Assembly: GCF_025152745.1 (NCBI RefSeq)
Contig: NZ_CP104041.1
Span: 124,001-188,000 of the forward strand
DNA length: 64,000 nt
Direction of reading: 5' to 3'
From: Rhizobium sp. WSM4643
GTDB taxonomy: Bacteria; Pseudomonadota; Alphaproteobacteria; Rhizobiales; Rhizobiaceae
Part shown: one piece after another, positions 54,896 through 63,846 of the stretch
Numbering within the stretch: the stretch's first letter is position 1
Layout: every line of letters starts with the position of its first letter
The notes under the pieces: model-generated
What the model saw: only the letters and a program-made list of their open reading frames with translations
What the model was told of the DNA's origin: nothing
Database searches by the model: none
Translations under genes and position numbers: made by a program

Positions 54896-55975
54896 ATGCC
54901 TGATGTGCTTCAACGTAAGAGGTTCTCTACCGCGGCTGCAATGATGGCCGCGGCGGTCGGCGCACTTGTCTACATGCAGGCAATCGAGCGCAGGTCGGCC
55001 GCCCCGTCTGCGGAACCTGGCCACGCAGTTGACGATCATGGCCGCAGCGCCAGGACGCCCGAGGCTATCCCTTTCAGCGGCCTTCGCGACGTATTCTGGC
55101 GCGTTTTCCATGAAATTCTAGATGACAGGGTCACTCTCATCGCGGCAGGCGTGACCTTCTATCTCTTGCTGGCGATATTTCCTGCCCTCGCGGCCCTGGT
55201 CTCTCTTTACGGGCTGGTTGCCGATCCCGCTACCATATCAGAACACCTTCGCGAACTGGCCGTCCTCATGCCACCTGGCGCGTTCGACCTTCTTGCAGAT
55301 CAGATCAAGGCGCTCGTCGAACGGCGCGACAGCACACTCGGAATCGCCTTTTTCGTAGGCCTCGCGATCGCGCTATGGAGCACGCATAATGGAACGCTGG
55401 CGATATTCGACGCCATGAACGTGGCCTATGAGGAAAAGGAGAAACGAAGCCTCGTGCGACTGAATCTGACGGGTCTCTGCTTCACCCTATGTTCAATGGC
55501 TTTTGCGGTCGTCATGGTGGCCCTCGTTGGCGTAATGCCAGTCGTGCTCTCCTATCTTTGGCTCGATCAATTCAAGGAGCACCTGGCTCTTCTTCTTAGG
55601 TGGCCGCTGCTCCTGCTCGTGGTTGCGGTGGCCGTCACACTGGTCTACCGCTTTGGCCCAAGCCGGGAGCCTGCAAAAGCCCGGTGGATGACGTGGGGCG
55701 CGGCTTTGACTACTGTTGGCTGGGCCCTCATGTCGCTCGGCTTTTCCTTCTATCTGAATCATTTCGCCAATTACAACGCGACATACGGCACCCTTGGAGC
55801 GCTGATCGGCTTCCTCATGTGGATTTGGTTGTCCGTTGTCATTCTCATCATTGGGGCAGAGCTGAACGGCGAACTCGAACATCAGACCGCCAGGGACACG
55901 ACGACGGGGACACCGCTGCCAATGGGAGCGCGAGGCGCCTATGTCGCGGACACTTTGGGCGAGACCAGGAACTGA
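54896..55975 (+). CDS. YihY/BrkB-family inner-membrane protein
   Basis: 359 aa with about six transmembrane helices. Family signatures include DDRVTLIAAGVTFYLLLAIFP, IALWSTHNGTLAIFDAMNVAY, NYNATYGTLGALIGFLMWIW and ILIIGAELNGELE. A non-conserved N-terminal extension of about 60 residues contains another hydrophobic stretch. Function of the family is unclear (formerly mis-called ribonuclease BN). It marks the return to ordinary coding density after the gene-poor region. Confidence 0.92.
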   Translation: MPDVLQRKRFSTAAAMMAAAVGALVYMQAIERRSAAPSAEPGHAVDDHGRSARTPEAIPFSGLRDVFWRVFHEILDDRVTLIAAGVTFYLLLAIFPALAALVSLYGLVADPATISEHLRELAVLMPPGAFDLLADQIKALVERRDSTLGIAFFVGLAIALWSTHNGTLAIFDAMNVAYEEKEKRSLVRLNLTGLCFTLCSMAFAVVMVALVGVMPVVLSYLWLDQFKEHLALLLRWPLLLLVVAVAVTLVYRFGPSREPAKARWMTWGAALTTVGWALMSLGFSFYLNHFANYNATYGTLGALIGFLMWIWLSVVILIIGAELNGELEHQTARDTTTGTPLPMGARGAYVADTLGETRN

Positions 55976-56047
55976 CCGCGAAGATTGCTCCTCTCCTACA
56001 GTTTTGATGTATTCTGACATTTCGCCAGTCCGACACAGGAGATGATG

Positions 56048-57331
56048 ATGACCGCCCCGCATCCTTCCAAAACCCATATCGGCAATCATGCCCTGCATCC
56101 CGAAACACAGATGCTGAATTATGGCTACGATCCGGAACTCTCGGAAGGAGCGGTCAAGCCGCCGGTGTTCCTCACCTCCACCTTCGTGTTCAAGACGGCC
56201 GAGGATGGCCGCGATTTCTTCGATTATGTGTCGGGCCGTCGCGAGCCTCCCGAGGGGAAGGGGGCCGGCCTCGTCTATTCGCGCTTCAACCATCCAAACA
56301 GCGAGATCGTCGAAGACAGGCTCGCCGTCTACGAGCGGACGGAAAGCGGCGTGCTGTTTTCATCCGGCATGGCGGCGATCACCACCACTCTGCTCGCCTT
56401 CGTCCGGCCCGGCGATGCGATCCTGCATTCTCAGCCGCTCTACGGGGGAACGGAAACTTTGCTGGCGAAGACCTTCCTGAACCTCGGCGCCGCCGCGGTC
56501 GGGTTTGCCGACGGCGTCAGCGAAGGATCGGTGCAAAAGGCGGCAGAAGAGGCGATGGCCAAGGGCCGCGTCTCCGTCATCCTGATCGAGACGCCTGCCA
56601 ATCCGACCAACAGTTTGGTCGATGTCGCGATGATCCGGCGCGTGGCCGACATGATCGGTGCAAGACAGGGCCATATGCCGATCATCGTCTGCGACAATAC
56701 CCTACTCGGACCGGTCTTCCAGCGGCCGATCGAGCACGGCGCCGATATATCGCTCTATTCGCTGACGAAATATGTCGGCGGTCATTCCGACCTGATCGCC
56801 GGCGCCGTCCTTGGTCGCAAGGCGGTCATCAAGCAGATCAAGGCCCTGCGCGGCGCGATCGGCACCCAGCTTGATCCGCATTCCTGCTGGATGCTCGGCC
56901 GTTCGCTGGAAACGCTGCAGCTGCGCATGGAACGGGCAAACAGCAACGCGCGGGCCGTCGCAGATTTTCTGCGTGATCACCCGAAGGTCGAGAAGGTTCA
57001 CTACCTGTCCTACCACGATCCGGAATCGCCGGCCGGGCGGACCTTCATCGCTCAATGCACCGGCGCCGGTTCGACCTTCTCTTTCGACATCCGCGGTGGT
57101 CAGCCAGCCTCGTTCAAATTCCTGAACGCGCTGCAGATCTTCAAGCTCGCGGTCAGTCTCGGCGGCACGGAATCGCTTGCGAGCCATCCGGCCACCATGA
57201 CGCATTCCGGCGTGCCCGCCGACGTCCGCCAGCGCATCGGCGTTCTGGAATCGACGATCCGTCTTTCGATCGGCATCGAGCATCCGGACGATCTGATCGC
57301 CGACCTGGAGCTGGCGCTGCAGGCGGCCTGA
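56048..57331 (+). CDS. Cys/Met-metabolism PLP enzyme (cystathionine gamma-synthase family)
   Basis: 427 aa from the third of three consecutive ATGs, which is best spaced from AGGAG at 56037. PLP motifs: [31 protein letters not shown], the cofactor Asp in [12 protein letters not shown] and the Schiff-base lysine in [16 protein letters not shown]. It resembles methionine gamma-lyase and cystathionine gamma-synthase; the choice cannot be made from sequence alone. It stands alone on the plus strand. Confidence 0.9.
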   Translation: MTAPHPSKTHIGNHALHPETQMLNYGYDPELSEGAVKPPVFLTSTFVFKTAEDGRDFFDYVSGRREPPEGKGAGLVYSRFNHPNSEIVEDRLAVYERTESGVLFSSGMAAITTTLLAFVRPGDAILHSQPLYGGTETLLAKTFLNLGAAAVGFADGVSEGSVQKAAEEAMAKGRVSVILIETPANPTNSLVDVAMIRRVADMIGARQGHMPIIVCDNTLLGPVFQRPIEHGADISLYSLTKYVGGHSDLIAGAVLGRKAVIKQIKALRGAIGTQLDPHSCWMLGRSLETLQLRMERANSNARAVADFLRDHPKVEKVHYLSYHDPESPAGRTFIAQCTGAGSTFSFDIRGGQPASFKFLNALQIFKLAVSLGGTESLASHPATMTHSGVPADVRQRIGVLESTIRLSIGIEHPDDLIADLELALQAA

Positions 57332-57396
57332 CGCCGATCGCAGCGCTGTCATTGATATCGATGCCCGGCGACCCGGGCATCGGTGCGTTCATGACC

Positions 57397-57810
57397 TCAT
57401 TTGTCGTCGGTCGTCAGTTCCGTCTCGTCAGTATTCAGTACGAAGACCGCAAGAAGGCGCGCCGGCTTTGTCTTGCTGGCGTTTTTGCTGACGCTGTGAT
57501 GATCGCCGGGAAATTCGGGAAAGCTTTCGCCGGCCTTGTAAACCTTCTCTGGCCCGTCATTCACCTTGCTGGTGATCGCACCTTCGAGAACGGTGGCATA
57601 GATGAAGGCCGAAGCCGGGTGCGTATGGCCGGGCGAGGAACCGCCCGGCGCGTATTCGACGAGCACCCCCCGCATGCTCTTGCCGGGAACATTCGGAAGC
57701 TTCTGGTCGAAAACGACGCTTACCTTCGCGTCGCCGCCTGCGGCGTGAGCCTGAGTGCCGGCGGCAAGGACAATGGCGAGCGCCGCCGCCGAGATCATTT
57801 TTCTGAGCAT
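57397..57810 (-). CDS. Secreted cupin-domain protein
   Basis: 137 aa with a signal peptide (MLRKMISAAALAIVLAAGTQ, cleavage after AHA near residue 24). The cupin motif is PGHTHPASAFIYATVLEGAI, followed by FPGDHHSVSKN, giving the usual His metal ligands. The periplasmic function is unknown. It is 43 bases downstream of the NmrA-like gene on the same strand and is probably co-transcribed with it. Confidence 0.87.
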   Translation of the reverse strand: MLRKMISAAALAIVLAAGTQAHAAGGDAKVSVVFDQKLPNVPGKSMRGVLVEYAPGGSSPGHTHPASAFIYATVLEGAITSKVNDGPEKVYKAGESFPEFPGDHHSVSKNASKTKPARLLAVFVLNTDETELTTDDK

Positions 57811-57853
57811 GTCTGGTCTCCTGCGTTGATGGGAATGGGTCGGGCGCCCGATA

Positions 57854-58618
57854 TCAGGCGCTCTTTTGCTGAGGCGGCTGCCGGCTCAGCCAATCGTCGA
57901 AGCGGATCTTGCCGAGCCGCGCCTTAGCGCCGGTCACGAGCGAATTATCCTCGAGCTCCACGCCGAAGTAGCGGGCGTGCGGATCCGCCATCACCTGCCG
58001 CGGATCGTTCGTCGCCTTGAAGAGACGCGTCACGATTTCGGTGAGGCGGACTTTCTCCGGCCCGCCGATCTCGATCGTGCCGTTCACAGGCGTGCCGAGC
58101 GCCACCTCGGCCATGACGTCGGCGACGTCGTCCGAGGCGATCGGCTGCACATAGGCCGGCGACAGATGTACGGTCTGGCCAACGGTACCCGACTGGGCGA
58201 TGCCAGCCATGAATTCATGGAACTGGGTGGAGTGCACGATGGTATAGGGTATCCCGGAGCTCTTGATCAGTTCCTCCTGGGCCATCTTGGCGCGCATGTA
58301 GCCGCTGCCCTGCAGCCGCTCCATGCCGACGATCGACAGCGCGATGTGATGCTTGACGCCGGCGGCAGCCCCCGCCTTGAGCAGATTGCGGCCCGACGTC
58401 TGGAAGAATTCCAGAACGGCCTTGTCCTCGAACGAGGGCGAGTTCGCGAGATCGAGGACCACCTGCGCCCCGGCGAGCGCATCCGCCACGCCCTTGCCAG
58501 TGATCGTGTCCACACCCGAGTTCGGCGAAGCCGCCAATACCTCGTGCCCCTTTTTGCGCAATCTTTCCACGGTCTTTGAGCCGATGAGGCCAGTGCCACC
58601 GATAACGACGATTTTCAC
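57854..58618 (-). CDS. NmrA-like NAD(P)-binding protein (atypical SDR)
   Basis: 254 aa from the GTG at 58618 (GGAGA upstream); the longer upstream frame is not conserved. The Rossmann motif is KIVVIGGTGLIGSKTVERLR; the family continues with VVLDLANSPSFEDKAVLEFF and GVKHHIALSIVGMERLQGSG. Such proteins are redox sensors or quinone/flavin reductases. It is in an operon with the secreted cupin. Confidence 0.87.
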   Translation of the reverse strand: MKIVVIGGTGLIGSKTVERLRKKGHEVLAASPNSGVDTITGKGVADALAGAQVVLDLANSPSFEDKAVLEFFQTSGRNLLKAGAAAGVKHHIALSIVGMERLQGSGYMRAKMAQEELIKSSGIPYTIVHSTQFHEFMAGIAQSGTVGQTVHLSPAYVQPIASDDVADVMAEVALGTPVNGTIEIGGPEKVRLTEIVTRLFKATNDPRQVMADPHARYFGVELEDNSLVTGAKARLGKIRFDDWLSRQPPQQKSA

Positions 58619-59016
58619 GGGTAGTCTCCTTTGTCCTTTACGAGGTGTTTCCTCTGTTGACTTGCCTTTGTTGACTTGAAAGCGAGGAGGCAACTGCTCG
58701 GCATGCCCCCGCCTCCTGGAGAGCCAAGCGACTTCATCGGGACCGTCGCCGGTGCGACCGATGTAAACCGATGGGCAGGAGGATGCGCCGGATCGTTGCC
58801 CCAAACTATTCTTCCTCGGTCGCTGTCAGCCTATGCGAACGTCGTAGGCCAGCTGGCTCTGCGGTCGAGGCAGTCGGCCGAATTGGCGGAACATCACATC
58901 GACAGGTATTGGCCAGATGTACCGTCGGGGCAGATGGCCGCCCCGGAAGGCAAGGCGTATTCACTGGCCTGCAAGCCGAGGCTTGCGTCATCAATCCTCT
59001 CACGATGGAGATAAGA
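58619..59016. other. Divergent intergenic region without a recognised gene
   Basis: A 398-base gap between the NmrA-like and AhpD-like genes. Several short frames cross it, but none has a domain or good start; it presumably holds both promoters. No repeat or strong hairpin stands out. Confidence 0.5.
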
Positions 59017-59475
59017 ATGATCAAGCGTCTGAACTTCATGGCCCATAAGAACAGCGGCATCGACGGCCTCGTGGCCGTTGAAGGCTGGATTGCCAAAAGC
59101 TTCGATCCGAAGTTGCTCGAACTCGTCAAAGTCCGCGTTTCCCAGATGAATGGATGTGCGCATTGCCTGCACATGCACCGCCAGGACGCACTGAAGCTCG
59201 GCGAAACGGATGACCGGCTGCTGCTTCTGAACGCGTGGCGGGAGTCGCAGCTCTTCACCGCCCGGGAGCGGGCCGCACTCGCCTGGGCCGAGGCTCTCAC
59301 TGAGATTGCGAAAGGCCATGCGCCGGATGATGTCTATGAAGAAGCGCACGCCAACTTCTCGGATGACGAGTTGGTGGCGCTTTCGATCGGCATCGCGATG
59401 ATCAACGCCTGGAACAGGCTGGCGATTGGCTTTCGGCTACAGCATCCAGCCGATCACAAGCGCGCCGCCGCCTGA
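59017..59475 (+). CDS. Carboxymuconolactone decarboxylase / AhpD-like protein
   Basis: 152 aa from the ATG at 59017, which has ATGGAG upstream. The redox motif CAHCLHMHRQDALKLGE (C-x2-C-x3-H) matches AhpD-type peroxidase partners, and FTARERAALAWAEALTEIAK is the family's second signature. It is likely to be a small alkylhydroperoxidase. It is convergent with the thiolase gene. Confidence 0.9.
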   Translation: MIKRLNFMAHKNSGIDGLVAVEGWIAKSFDPKLLELVKVRVSQMNGCAHCLHMHRQDALKLGETDDRLLLLNAWRESQLFTARERAALAWAEALTEIAKGHAPDDVYEEAHANFSDDELVALSIGIAMINAWNRLAIGFRLQHPADHKRAAA

Positions 59476-59495
59476 CGGTCTGCGCCTTCGGCGGA

Positions 59496-60701
59496 TCAGG
59501 AAAGCTGGGTAGCCTCGAACATGGCTGTCAGCCCGATGCCTCCGCCGATGCCGATCATCGCCAGGGCAGTCGCACCGGGCGCCCAGCCATCCCCGGTGTT
59601 GCGGATCAGCTGGCTGTACAGGCGGGTAACGAGGATTGCGCCGGAGGCCCCGAACGGATGGCCCAAGGCAATGGCTCCGCCGTTCCTGTTGATCGTGTCG
59701 GCAGGAATATCGAGCTGATCCAGCGATGCCAGAACCTGGGCCGCGAAGGCCTCGTTGAATTCGATGGCATCGATGGCGGAGAGCGAGAGCCCGGGCTGAC
59801 GCTGCAGCAGCTTCCTGGTCGAGGCGACCGGGCCGATGCCGAGCAGGTTGGGGTCAACGCCGGCAGCGGCGCTGTCGATGAAGGCAAGGCCCTTTTCGAT
59901 GCCCATGCTTCTCGCCATGCCGCGGCTCATAATGAGCACCAGGCAGGCGCCGTCGTTCAGCGGGCAGGCATTGCCGGCTGTTACCGAACCATCGGCCAGG
60001 AAGACCGGCCGGAGGTGTGCGAGCGCCTGGAGGGATGTAGCCGCACGTGGGCACTCGTCCCGTTCGATCAAACCGTGGCTGGCGGAAATGTCGACGATCT
60101 CGGGGCGAAAGATGCCCGCCTCGGCCGCCGTTACGGCGAGCCGGTGGCTGCGAAAGGCGAATTCATCCTGTCTCTGGCGCGATATGCCGAACTGCCTGGC
60201 GACGTTTTCGGCGGCAATTCCCATTTCCGGGTCACCGATCGCGTCAGGCGAAAACCGGGCGCGCCCGTAAAAGCGGGGCAGCGCCCCATTCGGCTTTGGT
60301 CTTTCGACGCGCCATGGCGCGGTGCTGACACTCTCGACGCCGCCGGCGAGAAAACATGCGCCGGCTTTCGCCTGGATCAGTCGGGCTGCCATGATGATCG
60401 CTTCCAGGCCCGAGCCGCATTGCCGATCGATGGTCACTCCCGGAACCGTCATGGGCAGACCTGCGGTGAGCGCTGCCAGCCGCGCGATGTTTCCGCCGCC
60501 GCCCGCCGCATTGCCCACCAAAACGTCGTCTATGGTGTTGGGTGCAACTCCCGTTTCGGACACGATCCGGCGGATGATCGGCGCGAGCAGGTCTTCTGCT
60601 GCGACGGTCGACAGCGATCCGAACGCCCGGCCGATCGGCGACCGATAGGCGGCAACCACGAACGGCTGCCAATCCCCGTCAGGCTGATAGGCGTACGACA
60701 A
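59496..60701 (-). CDS. Thiolase-family protein lacking the second catalytic Cys
   Basis: 401 aa. The nucleophile is present in TIDRQCGSGLEAII (Cys near residue 95) and the histidine in NGGAIALGHPFGASGA. The C-terminal motif that normally reads CIGGG-G is GIGGGIG here, so the acid/base Cys is Gly (one base, TGC to GGC). This makes simple reversible thiolysis doubtful. The frame starts at a TTG at 60701, overlapping the ligase gene by 23 bases; a GTG at 60659 is the alternative. It is downstream of the AMP-ligase and thioesterase genes. Confidence 0.85.
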   Translation of the reverse strand: MSYAYQPDGDWQPFVVAAYRSPIGRAFGSLSTVAAEDLLAPIIRRIVSETGVAPNTIDDVLVGNAAGGGGNIARLAALTAGLPMTVPGVTIDRQCGSGLEAIIMAARLIQAKAGACFLAGGVESVSTAPWRVERPKPNGALPRFYGRARFSPDAIGDPEMGIAAENVARQFGISRQRQDEFAFRSHRLAVTAAEAGIFRPEIVDISASHGLIERDECPRAATSLQALAHLRPVFLADGSVTAGNACPLNDGACLVLIMSRGMARSMGIEKGLAFIDSAAAGVDPNLLGIGPVASTRKLLQRQPGLSLSAIDAIEFNEAFAAQVLASLDQLDIPADTINRNGGAIALGHPFGASGAILVTRLYSQLIRNTGDGWAPGATALAMIGIGGGIGLTAMFEATQLS

Positions 60702-62208
60702 AATCGCCTCCCGAAACCACGGCCCGCTCCACTTGTCCCCTCGAGATCTTGCCGCTGCTTGTCATCGGCCAGGACCTTATATGGTAAAATCGCTTGGGGA
60801 TCTTGTACCTGGCGAGCATCCGCGCGCAATGATCGGCCAGGATTTTCGGGTCCGTCATCTCTCCCGAGACGACAGCGACGATCCGTTGACCGAAATAGGC
60901 GTCCGGCAGCCCGAAGACAACGGCATCTTCTACGCCGGGGCAGGCTTTGAGCGCGCTCTCGACTTCGGCGGGATAAACGTTGTTGCCGCCTGATATCATC
61001 ATGCCGCCCGCCCTGCCGATCACCCGCAGTATGCCATTGGCATCAAGTTCGCCGAGATCTCCGACCGTCGCTCCCGCTTCCGTGACCCGGAACGCCTGAC
61101 CGTCGTCGCCCCAAAGATATCCATCCGCGATCAGGTCGCTGTCGACGAATATGGTTCCGGCCACATCGGTCCCGACGTCGTTTTCATCGGGGTCACGAAT
61201 GGAAATTTTGACGCCGGGATAGGCTTGCCCCACCCGCTCGATCGGAAAATCGATCTCGCCGCCGACAAGGGTCGAGACGGTCATGAAACCGAGCTCGGAT
61301 GCGCCGTAATATTCCCGGATACGGGCCTTCGGAAACAGGCGACGCATGGATTCGAGCCCGTTCCTGTCAAGCTTTGCGCCGGCGGTCAGAACGTCGCGCA
61401 AGGACGTCAGAGCGGGTTCGCCTGCCCACGCCCTTGCAATGCCGGCTATATGTGTCGGCACGGCGACCAGCCGCTCGATGTGCCAGGAGGAGAGCGTGCT
61501 TGCGACCGCGAGGGGGTCCCATTTCCGGACTGAATGGAAGGTTGCCCCGGCATCAAGAGCTTCGACCAGTGCATAAAGCGCCAGGCCATGCGCGAGGGCT
61601 CCCGGGCACATTGTCGACGGCGCGTCTTCGAGTTCGAAAACGCCGCGTCCCCGATCGAGGCTCCGGCGCCACTGTTCGCGCGAGCGATAATAGGCCTTCG
61701 GCTCGGCGGTGGTCCCTGACGTGAAGCCGATCAGAAAGGTCTTGTCGGCATCGACCGGCAACTCGGCTTTACCTTCCGTCGACGCAAGGTCGAAGGCCTC
61801 CGCTCCGGCAGCGACAACGGGAATGCCGAGTCTTCGGGCAATTTCGGCGCTCGGCCCAGCATTGTCGTCGACGATCAGAACGTCAGGCGCCAGGCGCTCG
61901 ATGATGCGTTCGATCCTTTCCACCGGCATCATCGGGTCGATGACCGCACAGGCATTCGGCAACGCGGTGGCCGCCGCAAAATACTGGGCAAAGCCGATGT
62001 GATTGCCAAGGCTGAGAGCGGCAAGCTTCTCCACACCGGGCAGATGGAGCATGCGGCGGTTCGAGCGCGGGAGATCTTGGAGAAACCGATAGATTGCCTT
62101 GGCGCGCAAATAGAGCTCGCTGTAGCTGAGCGAGTGCCCGTCGATCACCAGCGCCGGTTTGTCCGGTGTCTCCCTTGCATGTCGAAGAAGCTGCGCATGG
62201 ATCGGCAT
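60679..62208 (-). CDS. AMP-dependent acyl-CoA/acid ligase
   Basis: Activates a carboxylic acid with ATP, 509 aa from the ATG at 62208. The P-loop-like motif is LIGFTSGTTAEPKAYYRSR; others are IREYYGASELGFMT, GDLGELDANGILRVIGRAGG and the C-terminal lysine in MTSSGKISRGQVE. The acid is not predictable. It is between the thioesterase and thiolase genes on the same strand, with 29 bases to the former. The ribosome site is weak. Confidence 0.9.
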   Translation of the reverse strand: MPIHAQLLRHARETPDKPALVIDGHSLSYSELYLRAKAIYRFLQDLPRSNRRMLHLPGVEKLAALSLGNHIGFAQYFAAATALPNACAVIDPMMPVERIERIIERLAPDVLIVDDNAGPSAEIARRLGIPVVAAGAEAFDLASTEGKAELPVDADKTFLIGFTSGTTAEPKAYYRSREQWRRSLDRGRGVFELEDAPSTMCPGALAHGLALYALVEALDAGATFHSVRKWDPLAVASTLSSWHIERLVAVPTHIAGIARAWAGEPALTSLRDVLTAGAKLDRNGLESMRRLFPKARIREYYGASELGFMTVSTLVGGEIDFPIERVGQAYPGVKISIRDPDENDVGTDVAGTIFVDSDLIADGYLWGDDGQAFRVTEAGATVGDLGELDANGILRVIGRAGGMMISGGNNVYPAEVESALKACPGVEDAVVFGLPDAYFGQRIVAVVSGEMTDPKILADHCARMLARYKIPKRFYHIRSWPMTSSGKISRGQVERAVVSGGDFVVRLSA

Positions 62209-62237
62209 GGACACCCGCTGGTTTGAATGATCGGCAA

Positions 62238-62654
62238 TCAGCCGGGAGACAGAGCCGCTCTGGTCGCTTCGGGGATCGGCGTCGGGCGGCTGTCGGAGAG
62301 GCCGACGCAGACCCAGACGAAATGTGCCGATGCGCAATGGGCGCCATCGCGCTGGCGAAAGAGTCCTATGGCAAAGGACAGGCTCGTGCGCCCGATTTTT
62401 TCTACGTCCACCTTTGCCTCGACGACATCATCGAGGTCGATCGGGCTGTGAAAGATGATCTCCGCCTTCTTCACGTGATAGGCAACGCCGGAGGAGGTGT
62501 GACGGAAATGGCTGAGAATTTGCCCTTGCCGCAGGAATTCGACGACCGCATCCTCGCAATAATCGAGATAACGGGAATTGTGGACGTGACCATAGATGTC
62601 GATGTCTCGCATCGAGACCCGGAACAATGCTAAAGGCCTGTCGTCAACGCTCAT
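62238..62654 (-). CDS. Hotdog-fold acyl-CoA thioesterase (4HBT type)
   Basis: 138 aa from the ATG at 62654; the upstream part of the frame overlaps the divergent gene. The 4-hydroxybenzoyl-CoA thioesterase motif is MRDIDIYGHVHNSRYLDYCE, with catalytic-type Asp and the HVHN segment. It hydrolyses acyl-CoA thioesters. It is first in the minus-strand set with ligase and thiolase, divergent from the quinone oxidoreductase. Confidence 0.88.
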   Translation of the reverse strand: MSVDDRPLALFRVSMRDIDIYGHVHNSRYLDYCEDAVVEFLRQGQILSHFRHTSSGVAYHVKKAEIIFHSPIDLDDVVEAKVDVEKIGRTSLSFAIGLFRQRDGAHCASAHFVWVCVGLSDSRPTPIPEATRAALSPG

Positions 62655-62704
62655 TCGATCACCAATTCGACGGAGTGATCTAATCGCAGTGTGTGGGGGA
62701 TGCA

Positions 62705-63679
62705 ATGCAATATCAGGCAGTCGTGCGCAAATTCGGCCGGGCTCAGGATGTTGTCGAACTCGAGGAGGCGGCGCTGCCGCCGCTGCGGCGCGACCAGGTG
62801 AGGGTGCGCCTGCTGGCGCGGGCGATCAATCCGTCCGATATCATCACCATATCGGGAGCCTATAGCGGACGCACGACATTGCCCTTCATTCCCGGCTTCG
62901 AAGCTTTCGGCGTGGTCGAACAGTGCGGCGAGGAGGTTCATGGGCTTCCCCTCGGAACACGCGTGCTGCCCGTGCGCAGCGCCGGGGCTGGGCAGCAATT
63001 TAAGGACACTGATCCAGGCTGGTGCCTGCGTGTTCCAGACGAGCTCACCGATTTCGAGGCTGCGACGAGTTACGTCAATCCGATGACGGCCTGGTTGATG
63101 CTGCATGCCAAGATCGGGCTGAGGCCGGGAATGCGCATCGCCATCAATGCCGCCGCCTCTTCGATCGGAGCGATATTGATCGGTCTCGCCAATAGCGCGG
63201 GCGTGGAGCCGATCGCCATCATCCGCAACGAAGGATCGCTTGAGCGCCTGCGCGGCCGGGTCGAGGCTGTCATCGTCGACAGGGAGGAAAGCGAAAGCGA
63301 TCTGGTCGCCGGGCTCGCCGGCCGGCATGGGCTCGACGCGGTGCTTGATTGCGTCGGAGGCGCGCACGCCTCAATCCTCGCGGATGCGCTTAAACCCGGC
63401 GGACACTTCGTGCATTACGGTCTGCTTTCGGGGCAGGGCATACCGGCTTCTTTCTGGATGTCACATCCCGATATTGCCTTTTCCTATTGTCACCTCCGGG
63501 AATGGGTTCATTCCGAAGCGATGAGCGACGTCCAGCGGGCCTATTCCGAGCTCGCCGCGCAGATCGCCTCGAAGGTCATCGCCACCGAGGTGCGGGAGGT
63601 GTTTCCTCTGGAAAAGGTCAGTGAAGCACTGGGATCCGCCGTTCCGTTCCGGACGGGCGGCAAAGTGCTGCTGGCCTAA
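62705..63679 (+). CDS. Quinone oxidoreductase / MDR-type enoyl reductase
   Basis: 324 aa from the ATG at 62705, five bases after GGGGGA; a GTG four codons earlier is possible. The N-terminal GroES-like domain has VRLLARAINPSDIITISGAY and LPFIPGFEAFGVVEQCG. The Rossmann part has IAINAAASSIGAILIGLANSAG. The zinc ligands of classical alcohol dehydrogenases are absent, so it is of the zinc-independent quinone/enoyl reductase (Mecr-like) type. It is divergent from the thioesterase-ligase-thiolase set and may act with it. Confidence 0.88.
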   Translation: MQYQAVVRKFGRAQDVVELEEAALPPLRRDQVRVRLLARAINPSDIITISGAYSGRTTLPFIPGFEAFGVVEQCGEEVHGLPLGTRVLPVRSAGAGQQFKDTDPGWCLRVPDELTDFEAATSYVNPMTAWLMLHAKIGLRPGMRIAINAAASSIGAILIGLANSAGVEPIAIIRNEGSLERLRGRVEAVIVDREESESDLVAGLAGRHGLDAVLDCVGGAHASILADALKPGGHFVHYGLLSGQGIPASFWMSHPDIAFSYCHLREWVHSEAMSDVQRAYSELAAQIASKVIATEVREVFPLEKVSEALGSAVPFRTGGKVLLA

Positions 63680-63713
63680 CGAACATGAGCAGGCCGCGAC
63701 AACGTTTTGAGGC

Positions 63714-63846
63714 TGGCCGATCGCGGCATGCGGTGGGCATCGTTGCATGGCGCCTTGGAGCGCGGCCTCAGCGACGATTTCATGGCGGAAGGGCGAGAGC
63801 AGCCAAGGGAGCAGGAGAGACCGGGTCTTCAGGACCTGTTCAAGTG
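63714..63846 (+). pseudogene. Possible VapB-type antitoxin remnant upstream of vapC
   Basis: The frame ending in a TGA that overlaps the vapC start reads LADRGMRWASLHGALERGLS, then DDFMAEGREQPREQERPGLQ and DLFK. The tail resembles antitoxins, and the stop/start overlap is typical of VapBC pairs. No clear DNA-binding N-terminus or ribosome site is visible upstream, so it may be truncated or a short antitoxin. Confidence 0.35.
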
